Shown here: positions 48,181 to 59,225 of the stretch, in pieces
Position numbering within the stretch: the stretch's first letter is position 1
Layout: each line of letters starts with the position of its first letter
Source of the DNA: Parietaria judaica
Taxonomy: Eukaryota > Streptophyta > Magnoliopsida > Rosales > Urticaceae
NCBI GenBank assembly: GCA_954871525.1
Contig: OX940863.1
Location: 41,216,501-41,280,500, forward strand
Reading direction: 5' to 3'
Length of the DNA: 64,000 bases
Program-made: the position numbers and the translations under genes
The notes under the pieces: generated by a model
What the model saw: the letters and a program-made list of their open reading frames with translations, nothing else
Told to the model about the DNA's origin: nothing
Database searches by the model: none

Positions 48181-49085
48181 CCAACTTATCACACCTATAC
48201 CAGAATTGAAATATTTGAATCGAGTATGGCTGCTAGCATAAGATTTTGGTCATTCTCCTTTTAAAGAATAGATCTTATTAATAACAATCTTATATAGTTA
48301 TCTCTTAGATAGTATTAAAATAGAATGTTTTATCCCTAGTTTCTTTATGCTTGCAATTGTTCCTTGTTATCACACTAGTCTATGTGAGAAGGTTTAACAA
48401 GCACAATACAAGGAACTCCATCGTTTAGATTAGTAAGTGTAAGCTTATAATCGTGAACTAGTATTAATGGACTCAATCACATTGAATGTGATGATATTTT
48501 ACGGTATCATAGTGCTATTCTTGCACTGTTGAGTTCATTGGGTATGGAGTGTCTTCATACTATACAGACTAGATTTAATCCAAAATCATCACGTAAGTCC
48601 GTCATTGATGATAGTAAGTTAAATTCATAACGATTATAATATAGAATCGGTTGATATAATTAGTACGTACTAAAGAGTTTATCTTCGAGCTATAGTGAAA
48701 AGTTATCAAAGTTGGTGAAAGCTCTCATTTTCGCTAATGAAGGCAAAAGTACCAAATTTTGGAAAATAATCGGAAACCATAAAAATATAATGGAAATAAT
48801 TTCTTGAAAACCTCCATGGTTGTGGAAAATTGAATTATAATGAATTTATCTTTTTGGATCATGTAATTTCGATACACGGTTTGAGAGTTATGACAATAAC
48901 AAGTTTTTGGCCTCCGGTCAAAATGGTAATCGTAATTAATACAAATTTGAGAGATTATTAAATATTAGAATTTAACTCTGGAATACTGAATAAATAAGAG
49001 AATCAGAATTATCAATCTTATTTTAATTATTGGATTTAATTATTAATATTTTTTATTAATAATTAATAATTATTAATATTATTTT
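48181..49085 (+). repeat. Decayed LTR fragment, plus orientation
   Basis: It follows the U3 of the long Copia LTRs step by step: TAAAATAGAATGTTTTATCC, then CACACTAGTCTATGTGAGAA, GGAGTGTCTTCATAC and a tail of AATTATTAATATT. Identity is low. It stops abruptly where the 51-bp array begins. Confidence 0.55.
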
Positions 49086-49410
49086 AGTTTCCGGCCTTTA
49101 TTGAAACTCGGGATTTGTTTCCTGAAACAACGAGATTAGTTTTCGGCATTTTGTGAACCTCGAGATTCTTTTGTGAAACTCGGGATTAGTTTTTAGCCTT
49201 TTGTGAAACTCGGGATTTGTTTCCTGAGCCGGTGGGATAAGTTTTTGGCATTTTCTAAAACCTGAGATTTGTTTCCTCAGCCGGCAACACGGCTTTTTGT
49301 GAAACTCGGGATTTTTTTCATGAGCCAGCGGGATTACTTTTCGGCCTTTTGAAAACTCGAGATTTTTTTCCTAAGCCGGAAGGATTAGTTTCTGGCCTTT
49401 TGGTGTTATG
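49086..49410. repeat. Tandem array, about 51-bp unit, six copies
   Basis: Each unit has TTTTCGGCCTTTTGTGAAAC, TCGGGATTTGTTTCCTGAGC and CGGTGGGATTA. Copies differ by small indels. It lies at the edge of the decayed Gypsy region, much as arrays fill the interior of 15810-23828. Confidence 0.85.
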
Positions 49411-49600
49411 AAAATAGGCTTGTCTGAAAAACAGACTCATCAGTTCGTTTGTGTTGCGCTTTGTAAAATCTTTTTGAAAATTTATTGAAAGGTAGGGCAA
49501 CTTATCTAGGCCTTGTTGGTAAGGTTGGCAAACGTGGCCTGTAGCTTTTCCCGCTGGTGGTAGTTTCTCACTCCTTCGGTGCTTTGTCAAGTTCCTTCTC

Positions 49601-50530
49601 TTGTTCATCGTCGTCTTCGACGTCTGTTTGCAGGTTTGTCTCCTTCTAGGGGCATTTCAGAAGTTCGTTCCTCAGATGCTGGCCCGGGCTTCTGCTGCTG
49701 CTTCTGGTCCAAAGTCGTCTGGAGAGGGTCTTCATGACTGGACCTTTAAATGTCTGAAGCAAAGTATGTCGTCGAGGAAGGCATATTACTCTCTTCGTTT
49801 GCGCTTGACATCTCCTGGCGAGGCCAGGGGTTCTTCTTGCAGTGCTCGTTGTCGGGGCGCTGCTCTAGGAGCGTTGCCGCTTCTGGTTGCGACTCCAGGT
49901 AGTAATTTGCGGTGTGATGCGCCTGCTTCTGTTGCTGCCTCTCCGGCTGGTAACTCCCATCGCCGAGAGGGGGATGCGAAGCGTTGTTCTATTAAGGAGG
50001 ACGCCACTCGTAATGATGGCAAGGATATGAAGCGTTACAAAGTTTCTCTTGTGCTGCCTCCTGATGGCAAGGTTCCTGGCTATAGCTGCTTGTCAGGCGC
50101 GAGTAGTCTCAAGCGCCTTTGCATGGGGAACGTCGTGGATCTTCGTTGTCGGACGTTTACATTGGTGGTGGAGATGTCTGACTCAGCGCTGGTAGTTGAG
50201 GATTTTTTCTCGCAATTTTCAGCATTTTTGCTTACTTCGTCCTATCGCATCTCTTTATGCTCACCGCTTGTCTTCTAGGCGTCTGTTGCATCGGCGGAGA
50301 TGGTTCGTCGGCTTCAGTATTCCAATAGCCTTTGTACATCTTTAAAGGGTGTCCTGAAGAAGGTCGTTAGAGAGCGCGATGCGCTGCAAAGGGAGGTGAC
50401 CGAGGCGAAGCTTGAGGTCAAGATCTCCAAAGCTAAGAGCGTGTCTAAAAGGTCGTCGAGCCGGCAAGGATGAGCTTCGTGCAACGAGTAGCCAGATTGA
50501 TCTTTTGAAGGTGCCCGTGGTGAGGTGTGA
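49601..50530 (+). pseudogene. Possible antisense ORF of a Tat-like Gypsy element
   Basis: A 225-codon frame (49601-50278) is followed in another register by ASAEMVRRLQYSNSLCTSLK and GVLKKVVRERDALQREVTEA, a strong coiled coil. Proteins ending in such coiled coils are often annotated as putative gypsy-type transposon proteins and are encoded antisense in some Tat elements. Here the flanking RNase H lies on the minus strand, which fits. The first half shows no clear domain. Stops near 50278 and 50470 break the frame. Confidence 0.35.
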
Positions 50531-50559
50531 CTTCAATATTGACCGTCTCCATTTGTGAT

Positions 50560-50650
50560 TTTGGCAAAGCTGACTTTTACTGCTCATCGTCGATTTCCAT
50601 ACGAGCGAGGGTGGCGGCTTCGTCGTTGGCATTTCTGGTGTTGCATTAAC
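50560..50650 (-). pseudogene. Second copy of the RNase H C-terminal motif
   Basis: Minus strand encodes NANDEAATLARMEIDDEQ, nearly the same as NANDEAATLARTMISE at 51110-51180. A 60-90-bp duplicated fragment of the Gypsy RNase H end. Confidence 0.6.
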
Positions 50651-50912
50651 ATGCTTGTGTTCTTTTAGGAGTGCCTTCTTTAGCGCATGCTCTCATCCCA
50701 ATGTCCAGTGAGCTTAGCTGATGTAATATACTTAGTGTCAAACCCTGTCTTCTTCTCGGATACGGGATGCACGTATCGCCCGATTGGATATAATAAGGTA
50801 GAGGTGCAACATTTCTCTGTTCTTTGGTCTGGCGAGCAACGTTGGATTTCCCTTGTCCCGTTCTTCTTTAGCGGCGGAGGTATTGTCGTCGTAGGTACGC
50901 TTAGCGACAAAG

Positions 50913-51750
50913 TCAGCGTCTGCTTGACCTTTGATGGTGATCTGTTGCTGGTCTTCGGCTCCCTTCGTCTACTTGTCGTTGTTGTAGATAGTCGACGACG
51001 GTGGCCATCCCGGTGGGCTCGCCTTCAGTGTTGATGGAGAGAATCTCCTCGTAGCTGAGAAATTCCTCCTCTGGTGCTTTGTCAAGAGTCTTCTCATGTT
51101 CCTCTCCCTTCTCGCTGATCATTGTTCGGGCTAGGGTGGCTGCTTCGTCATTAGCATTCTTGGGGATCCGGACGGTCTCGTACGAAGTAAATGGTTAGAG
51201 GCGGTCCAAAGCTTCCTGGAGCTGTACCAGCGCGCTTGCTTCCTTCGTCGAGTTTCCTCTGTTCATCTGTTTCGTGATTTCTTGCGAGCTGCAATGTGTC
51301 TTCAGGGTCTCCACAGCGAGCTTCTTGGTGATGTCTAATCCGGCAACGTAGCTTCATACTAGGCCTCGTTATTGAGGGCTTTGAATCTAAACTTGATGGT
51401 GTACTTCAGCTTTTCTCCTTGCGGCTTTTTGATGACGATCCATGCTCCTACGTTGGAGGTGCTGGCGATCCCGTTGATGTTCATGCTCTGAACCAGCTCG
51501 TTGGGTGAGGTTCTTCTACTAGGCGGTACGTTCTTTGCCTTTCTACTTCTTTCAGCTGCATAGTTGTTGACGCCATGGGTATGCTCAGCGAATAAGTCAA
51601 CATTAGATTTTTCCTTCTAGGCGACCCGTGGCTGGTGCTTTTCTCCATTTCTTTGCTTGGCGAGATTGATCTTCTGCTTGCTTCGCCATAGGTGGGCGAA
51701 CATCTTGCCGACAAGGCCTTTGTATGTCGCGAAGTCGGGAGAACCTTCAG
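50913..51750 (-). pseudogene. Gypsy-type RNase H fragment
   Basis: On the minus strand, NVDLFAEHT leads to SMNINGIASTSNVGAWIVIK, then KPQGEKLKYTIKFRFKALNN and EA-stop-YEA. After frame changes come KKLAVETLKTHCSSQEITKQ and TVRIPKNANDEAATLARTMI. The series DGSS-like start, GAGIVL-like, RF-x-A-x-NNEAEYEA and IPR-x-x-N-x-x-AD-x-LA is the RNase H between reverse transcriptase and integrase in plant Gypsy elements. It then runs into SYEEILSINTEGEPTGM toward 50913. Several stops; not functional. Confidence 0.7.
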
Positions 51751-51840
51751 GCTCGGTTTCGGTTGTCTTCGTGGAATGGTTCAGGTTCTTCTTGTATCAT
51801 TGTATAAGGTTGAATGTCTCTCTCAGACCGATAACGGTCG

Positions 51841-52160
51841 TCAGATTCTCGCATCCCCTCTTGTTCTACCTGTTTTGGAGACGTAAAGATTGTTAACTCC
51901 TTCGCTGATGGCGGCGACTTTCGCTGAGGTTGTACTTTGTTGCACACATTTTTTGTCGTAGATGAGGTTGCTTGCGAAGCGTAGGTCGCCTACGGCTTCT
52001 CCATCAAGCAGGTGTGATGCGAGTGGGGACAGCATCCCGTTGGGCACAACACGGCCCGTTGCTCCACGATCTTGGACAGAGCGCAAGTCTTGGATATCCT
52101 TCTGCATCCCTTGCGCGAGGTCAAATACTTCGTCGCGCTGCGGTTGGCGAGGCTCCTAGC
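51841..52160 (-). pseudogene. Unassigned Gypsy-element coding remnant
   Basis: Minus frame 52107-51841 begins MQKDIQDLRSVQDRGATGRV and continues PLASHLLDGEAVGDLRFASN. It lies where pol should continue upstream but shows no RT motif. It may come from the end of gag next to a deletion. Confidence 0.3.
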
Positions 52161-52229
52161 GACCTAGGTGGCTGTCAGGCGAGTCCTGACGACCCAACTA
52201 TTGGCCTTCTTTGTAGTCTTTGAGGTTGA

Positions 52230-52595
52230 TTACTTTTTCTCATCGTCTGTCATTGCGCGTTGGCAATGGTTGGCGACCCCCTTGTCGATCCCCGGGGCGA
52301 ACCTGACGAGGGTCAGGGGTGACCTGGTATCCTCTTGCAAGGTTGAGTTCTTCGCCCCGACAGATCCTATGGCGACCGCCCAGTCGAGCCTGGCGAGGGT
52401 TTGGGTGATTCCGGAGATCTTACATGTCGTTAAAATCTTTGCCCTGGCGACCTTCTGGTCGAGCTTGGCGAGGGTCCGAGGCATTCCGGCGGTCTTAGAT
52501 GTCTTCAGAATCATCTGCCTGGCGAACCCCCAGCGGCCCTCCGGGCGATTCTTGCGAGGGTCCAGGGCGTTACGGCGGTCTTCTGTGTCTTTGGG
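52230..52595 (-). repeat. Imperfect tandem repeat, about 72-95-bp unit, four copies
   Basis: CTGGCGAGGGTTTGGGTGAT, CTTGGCGAGGGTCCGAGGCA and TTGCGAGGGTCCAGGGCGTT mark the units. The minus strand stays open for 131 codons with repeated TLAKLDQKVA and TLARLDWAVA segments. Confidence 0.7.
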
Positions 52596-55130
52596 TGTTG
52601 GGAATTTCATTACGATTCCCTTCACATTTTATCACGATATTAGCCGTCAATCCGTTCGGGTAACATTAAAAAAATTATTAAAGCGGAAAACTTGTTACAC
52701 CGTACAACGAATAGACAATCGTATAATCACAAATACAAGATCTGATAAATTATTAGCAATTTAATTTTCATAATTCATTATTAATAATCTAGTCAATAGG
52801 AAATAAATAAACTGTAAACAAAGGTTTGCATTTATTGACCCAATGCATAAGGCCGTACCTCAGATGATGACGATTCCGGCTGCGCGCACTGAACTGGGTA
52901 GAGCTCCGTCAATGTTGAGGGAAACTCCCGTGATCTTCTGGGATATTCTCCTGGATTCCTCGTACCGAAGCGTTGGCTTTGCCAGCAGGACTACGTCATA
53001 AAACTTTTAATTGAAGGTTCCTTTAAAGCTTCTGGAGAACAACGTCTCACTAAGCTGAGCCAGAAAGGAGATTAGAAGCTAAGAAATTCGCACACTCTAG
53101 AGAGAGAGAGGTAGGTCGAATTATTGCTCTGGGGAGAGGTGTGTAAAATGTATTGAATGAGCATCCTATTTATAGGCTCATGGTAAAACCAATTAGGGAA
53201 GCTTCCCTTCCTAATTTCGAATTCTATAATTTGCAAATATAATTAATTCTCTCAAATCAATGGTTTAGATTGAATCTAGATATATCCAATGGTTCAAATT
53301 ATTTAGAGATTTAACCAAATAAGGAAGTCATATTAAATCAATTAATTAAGTAATTAACCAATCACTTCCTTACATAGATGAATATGAATTCCCTTATGTG
53401 CATGCATGCATTTTTCAAAATCAATAAGCTAGATCCAATGGTTGGAATAGATTCTCTAACCAATCTAATGGACCATATTGATTCTTGGTAAAGTTAACTC
53501 TCCAAGCATGATTACCAAGCAATAGAATTCGATATCTCTCTTTATAAATTCGAATTATATACGCCATATATACATTTTAATTAATTTCCAATCCAATGAT
53601 TAAAATTAAATCCCAAACCGATCCAATGGATACAATTAATAAACCATATTCAAAATCCAAACTCAGCCACCAAGTCATTTTTGAATATTGGTTTCCAAAT
53701 TAATTATCATGATCCAACGGTTGAGATTAAATTTTCACCGATCTAATGAACCACATTAATTTTAGGGGTTTTCACCAATACCTAAAGTTAGGTACTTATG
53801 CCGCAAATTTGGAAAGTCCAAACAAAGTCAAATTCGTGTAGACCTAGTCACACATTTCTTGGGCAACATTAAATGTACACATTTATATATTTACAAAAAA
53901 TATATTTTATTATAATATATATATTTTAATTATTAATTAATTATCCATAAGAATGTTAATAATTAAATCCAAATAATTAAATTATGTTATAATTCACTGA
54001 TCTCAATATCACACATTAAATGTCATGGTGCATCACCATCATTTTAATTGGTGACATGTGATTTAATTTTTTAGTTTACGGATACCGATCAGAAACTTGG
54101 AAATTACCTAAATCACAAACCGTACGTTGAAACGAATCGGTTCAAAAATCAAAGTTTCTAAGAATTAAATTTCAAACAACTTTCTCTTTGATGAAAAACC
54201 CAAATTCTACTTTCTTTTATCAGGTAAATTTCCAGTACCAAACTTTGGTACTTTTGCCACGTCAAAAATAAAACTTCCAAAATCTGACACAGACTTTAGT
54301 TTTATGAATCCAAGCAAATAATAAAACATATTGAAAGTTTAAATCACGTACTTATCATCCGTTCCGGAGCGATCCTGGGGACCACAGACACATATCACTG
54401 AAGCTCCAACGAACTGCTAGTGGTTCATTAAACCTCGGTGTTATTCCACTATAAATCCGAGGCTCCACTCTCTAGGTATAAAATATATATTATTTCCTTT
54501 ATAGCAAGGTGTCAATTGATACAATCAAATTTAGGTTATTGATCTTTCACTTGATGATCCACACACGAGCAGGCGGTTTTTTTTTACCGTTTTTCCTCTA
54601 TCTGCATTTCCATCCTCAAATTAATTAGATCGAATATCCATTTGATCAGGACTCCGTCACTCAGGACTTAGATCGAATATTCATTTGATCATATACTAGT
54701 TACTCAACTCCATGTTATCAGTGACGGTCATGTATGATAACTTCGGAGTTTAAGTCAGGTCCAGTCCAGTATGAAGCTGCTTCATACTTAATGCAATTCT
54801 AGTGAGTGTAACAAACTTAATCCAGAATAGGATTATATCACTTATTCACATTAATGAATTTATTCAATTAATGTGCTCCCACTCAGTTATCCAAGTCAAA
54901 GACATTTTAAGTTCATTTATTATGATTATTAATTCTTCCTCACATTGACTCAGTTGTGACAATAATAACATAATTGCATCCTTTATGAACTATGGAACAA
55001 ACATTCTATTTTATTCAACCAGAAACTATAATAATATAAACATAATAAGTAACATCTTTTATTCAACGACTTTAGGCAAAATGTTCTATAATCAGGGAAA
55101 AACAGCTTGTTTAAGAACACGTGTCCAACA
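52596..55130 (-). mobile_element. Copia LTR, minus orientation
   Basis: It begins TGTTGGGAATTTCATTACG and ends GAACACGTGTCCAACA, 2535 bp, with the U5 block at about 52880-53040 and a minus TATA box near 53164-53173. The flanks TTGGG and CAGAG do not match, so either it is not a clean solo LTR or the right side was rearranged; a plus-oriented leader fragment follows directly. Confidence 0.85.
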
Positions 55131-55243
55131 CAGAGGAATCTTGGAAATGGACCATGAGTCACCCTAGTGTGACCATTCCCTAAGGACAACGTTTCCAAGA
55201 CAAATCCGAGAACCAAAAATAATGGGTTTAGTTTGCACGAAAC
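55131..55243 (+). repeat. Copia leader fragment, plus orientation
   Basis: GGAATCTTGGAAATGGACCA and GAGTCACCCTAGTGTGACCA match 14085-14200 of the intact element. It is wedged between a minus-oriented LTR and a minus-oriented RNase H. Confidence 0.85.
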
Positions 55244-56830
55244 TACATCTAGAACTACTCCCAGCTCTATGTAGAAATTCTTTAGCCAAACTTACTCTTT
55301 GGCTGCCTCACAGGCTGCCACATATTCAGTTTCCATTGTGGAATTTTCTATACATGAGTGCTTGATGTTTCTCTAGAATATCGCTCCACCAGCAAGGGTG
55401 AACACTGCTCCCGACGTCAATTTGATTGTGTCTCTCTCAAAAATAAAGTCCGAGTCAGTGTAACCTTGTGGATTCAGTTCTGACCCTGAAAACACTAACA
55501 TATAGTCTCTCGTTCTCCAAAGATACTTTAGAATGTTCTTCACTGCTGTCCTGTGAGCCATACCAGGGTTGGATTGGTATCTGCTAACGTTTCCTACATC
55601 TTCACAAATGTATAGCCTAGTACAACGTATAGCGTACATCAGACTTCCCACTGCTGAAGCATAGGGTATCCACCTCATCGCGTCTTGCTCTTGTAGAGAA
55701 GTTGGGCATTGTTTCCTACCAAGGAAGACTCCATGTCTGGTTAGTAAATTACATCCCTTGTAGTTTTCCATTGCAAAACGATCAAGCTACTTATCAATGT
55801 AGGCTGCTTGCGATAAGGATAGAAGCCTATTGTTGCGATCCCTGAAGATACAGATCCCAAGAACATAGTTGGCTTCTACCATATCCTACATTTGGAATTG
55901 CGTAGCTAACCAGGCTTTCACGTCCGATAATATCTTCACACTATTGCCAATGAGAAGAATATCGTCGATGTATATAACAAGGAAAATTTCCACGGTATCA
56001 TTATTGAGCTTAAATATGCATGCCTCAGTGATGTTTTGGATAAATTTATAAGTCTTGATGGCCTCATCAAACCTTAGATTCTATGATCTGGAAGCTTGCT
56101 TCAATCCATAAATGGATTTGAGTAATCTGCAAACCTTCGATTCTTTACCCTTCTGCACAAACCCTTCTTGTTGGTCCATATATATGTTCTCGTAAATGTA
56201 CCCGTTCATGAAATCAGTTTCGACGTCCATCTGCCAAATCTCGTAATTGAGACTACAGGCTATGGCCATGAGAATCCGGATGGACTTAAATTTAGCGACT
56301 GGAGCGAAGGTCTCATCGAAATCAATACCTTCCCTCTTGGTAAAACCCTTTGCCACTAATCTAGCCTCTTGGATGGACTTGTACTTAGTGACTGGAGCGC
56401 AAGTCTCATCAAAATCAATACCTTCACTATGGGTAAAACTATTTTCCACTAGTCTAGCCTTGAAGGTTTTCACATTACCGTCCACTCCTCTCTTTCTCTT
56501 GTATATCCACTTACAAGCAATGGTTTTGAAGCCATCCGGTAAGTCTACAAGTTCCCAGACTTGGTTAGAACCATTGATTCTATTTCTTGGTTCATGGCTT
56601 CCTGCCATTCCCTTCTATCAGTATCAACCATAGCTTGCTTAAAGCCCATGGGACCTTCAACACTAGTGTTAGTAACAGCTAGGTGAAACTTTAATTGGGT
56701 GTGCTCGTAGTGTTGAACTTGTCTTTTGAACCTCCCACTACCTCTGAGTACCCTTGAGTACTGATTTGGGACCGTGGTTTCAGCACTCTTTTCGACAATT
56801 GTCAGTGTTGGCGAAGCTGTGACTGAGTCA
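55244..56830 (-). pseudogene. Copia reverse transcriptase and RNase H, minus strand
   Basis: RT (56608-56081) has WELVDLPDGFKTIACKWIYK, MDVETDFMNG, SIYGLKQASRS and, beyond a stop, VIYIDDILLIGN near 55960. RNase H (55771-55373) has IPYASAVGSLMYAIRCTRLY, ILKYLWRTRDYMLVFSGSEL and SGAVFTLAGGAIF, ending near 55244 in YIELGVVLDVV. RT contains a tandem duplication of about 31 residues (KARLVENSFTHSEGIDFDET, then EARLVAKGFTKREGIDFDET). The upstream end, near 56830, corresponds to the integrase-RT link of the plus element; gag, protease and integrase are missing. Confidence 0.9.
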
Positions 56831-57940
56831 CATAATTCTTTTCTTGTGAAATAATTAAACTCTTAAATCATTATTCATCAAGCTTAAAGATCAAAAAAAT
56901 TATGTTTAACTTGTCAATTAGAGTAAGTAGAGACTATAGGTTAAAGTCAACATGTCACATTTTATTTTTATCTTGATATTGCAATAACTCAAAAACAAAG
57001 ATAACACTTTATTGAAATAAGAATTATTCCATGCAATTAACTTATACAAAAATAAATTTAGGTCTTTACATAGCTTAAACAAATAACAATAACATGAATA
57101 AAAAACAGACTACAAAAATGACTCCTTCTTCGAGACACTCGAGTACTACACACTGTCATTCTCAGCAGAGCTCGCATCCATAGAGCTCCCACTGCCACCT
57201 GAAAGGAAAAAAAGTAAGCAAATGTTAGTATTTTAATCTATGGATCTGAGATAGAAACTCTCCAATAAAAAACTAATGGGGTTTAACATAAGAGTTTTTA
57301 CCTCTCAAAGCCTTCAGATGTTCTCGGCACATTGTATGTCTGTTTGCCCTTGGTTTGAGCCAACACTGAATGCATAAAGCTCCATGTCCGTTTTTTCCTT
57401 CGCAGAAGCCACTTCTGAGAGAGAAAATATTCAATGATTAGAGTTTTAATCTGTGGATCTGAGATTATATCTCTCCAATAAAATCTATTGAGATGTTCAC
57501 GAAAGGTTTTACCCTTTGCTAAACTGATGTGCATGTCACATAGAAGCTGACCATGCACTCTCTTCCTTGTTCCACGTTTGAAACACAATGCCGACAACCC
57601 AACTTTTCTTTCCTTTCTTTCTGGTCAGCGGTTGATTCAGTTTTTCTATTATTATCCTTAGCCAATGCCTCAGTGACAAGTCTTGTTACTTATTTACCTT
57701 TCTCATTAGCCTCTCCATTTCACCATTTGAAGCCTTGAGCAACAAATCTTTGAATGACTGACGTCTGTCAGGATATTGTTCAAAGTAATGACTGAGTAAC
57801 TTGTACCCTTGGTCAAAACTGAACCAGTCAGAGTCATCCTCAAAAATTGTTTTTGGCTAAACTTCAAATGGCGAATAAGAGTTCACAGAGTCTTGTTCAT
57901 CATCCGAAATGTAAATAGGATCAGACATATTAACTGGCAT
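56820..57940 (-). pseudogene. Intron-containing zinc-finger gene-like sequence at the gag position
   Basis: ATG at 57940 (MPVNMSDPIYISDDEQ) lines up with the gag ATG of the plus element (MPVKMS), but the following residues are not gag. An acidic N-terminal region (DDEQDSVNSYSPFEV, FEDDSDWFSFDQGYKLL) with one stop leads to KASNGEMERLMRK. Two similar exons follow. The first, near 57630-57513, has GCRHC and, one frame off, KRGTRKRVHGQLLCDMH. The second, near 57412-57302, has GALCIQCWLKPRANRHTMCR and EHLKALRG. Both fit C-x2-C-x11-14-C-x2-H. The introns (57512-57413 and 57301-57201) are alike. A last exon ends in SSMDASSAENDSV and a stop at about 57154, and AATAAAGTG on the minus strand near 57010 resembles a poly-A signal. 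Family unknown; WRC-like spacing was considered. Confidence 0.5.
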
Positions 57941-58362
57941 TGAAAAAGAAACTTATTAAACTTTCTTACAGGTAGAATGTTTTAGGAAATTATAGGTTTG
58001 AAATAGTTACATGATGCAAACATGTTCCGAGAAAATGTCATGTTAATTAAGCCCATTAGCTATTTTGGGATAAATTAATCGACTGTACACGTCGTTGCTG
58101 TCCTTAGGGAATGGTCACTCTACGGTGACTCAGCGGGATTAACTGTGTAGTTTGGTTAAACTAAGTTTTAGTCATAAACTTAATTAATATTCAAAACAAG
58201 ATCTACCAAAGTTCCCTATGATTATTAAATATTACCATAAACGGTCGGGAAACACCAACTTCGGTGCCAACTTAACCCATTTTTTTTATTCCCGGATTCG
58301 TCATGGAAACATCGTCCTTACGGTATGGTCACACTAGGGTGACTCGCGGTCCATTTCCCTGA
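57941..58362 (-). repeat. Copia leader, minus orientation
   Basis: From 58362 down to the ATG at 57940 it matches 14090-14523 of the plus element. This includes two GAGTCACC motifs (near 58120 and 58340), AACGACGTGTACAGTC, TGCATCATGTAACTATTTCA, ACATTCTACCT and TTTTCAATGCCAGTTAA just before the start codon. Confidence 0.85.
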
Positions 58363-59225
58363 TTGTAAAAGATTTCGACCAAAGTCGTTGAATAAAAGAT
58401 GTTACTTATTATGTTAATCTTATTATAGTTTCTGCTTGAGTAAAATAGATTGTTTGTTCCATAGTTCATAAAGGATGCAATTATGTTATTATTATCACAA
58501 CCGAGTCAATGTGAGGAAAAATTAATAATCATTATAAATGAACTTAAAATGTTCGTGACTTGATTAAGTGTGTGAGAGCTCATTAATCGGATAAAGTCAT
58601 AAATGTGACTAAATGATATAATCATATTCATGATTAAGTGTGTGTGTCACACTCACTATAAGCGTCTTCATACAAGACTGGACTTGACTTAAACTTAGGA
58701 AGTTATCATATAAGACCGTCACTGATAACTTGGAGTTAAGTCACTAGTAGATGATCAAATGAATATTCGATCTAAGTCCTGAGTGACCTCTAGCCTAGAC
58801 TGTTGACTTGATTGTTCTTTGATTTAACTGTTAAAGAAAACATTTACTGTCATTTCCAATGCTTCTATTTTGGGAACATGATAGATAGTCAACAGGTAAG
58901 GGTAGCTTCGTCATAGAAACGAACATCACATAGCTCTCCTCAGAATCAAGATTATTCCCTTGATTGTTATTGGTGAGAAGTGAGAGGTTCCCGTGCACAA
59001 CTTATGAATCGAAACCATTAGTGGGTTAATCACAATATTACTAACTGAGTTGAGGATGAAAATGCAGTGAGAGCCAAAACAGTAAAAAAATCGCCTGCTC
59101 GTGTGTGGATCATCAAGTGAAAGATCAGTAACACGAATTTTATTGTATCAATGGACACCTTGTTATAAAGGGAATAATATATACTGTATACCTAGAGATT
59201 GCAGCCTCAGGTTTATAGTGGAATA
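58363..59225 (+). repeat. Copia LTR fragment, plus orientation
   Basis: It starts inside U3 (GATTGTAAAAGATTTCGACC, about 40 bases into the LTR) and stops at TTTATAGTGGAATAA, where the next LTR begins. U5 is missing. The 5' end abuts an inverted leader fragment. Confidence 0.8.
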
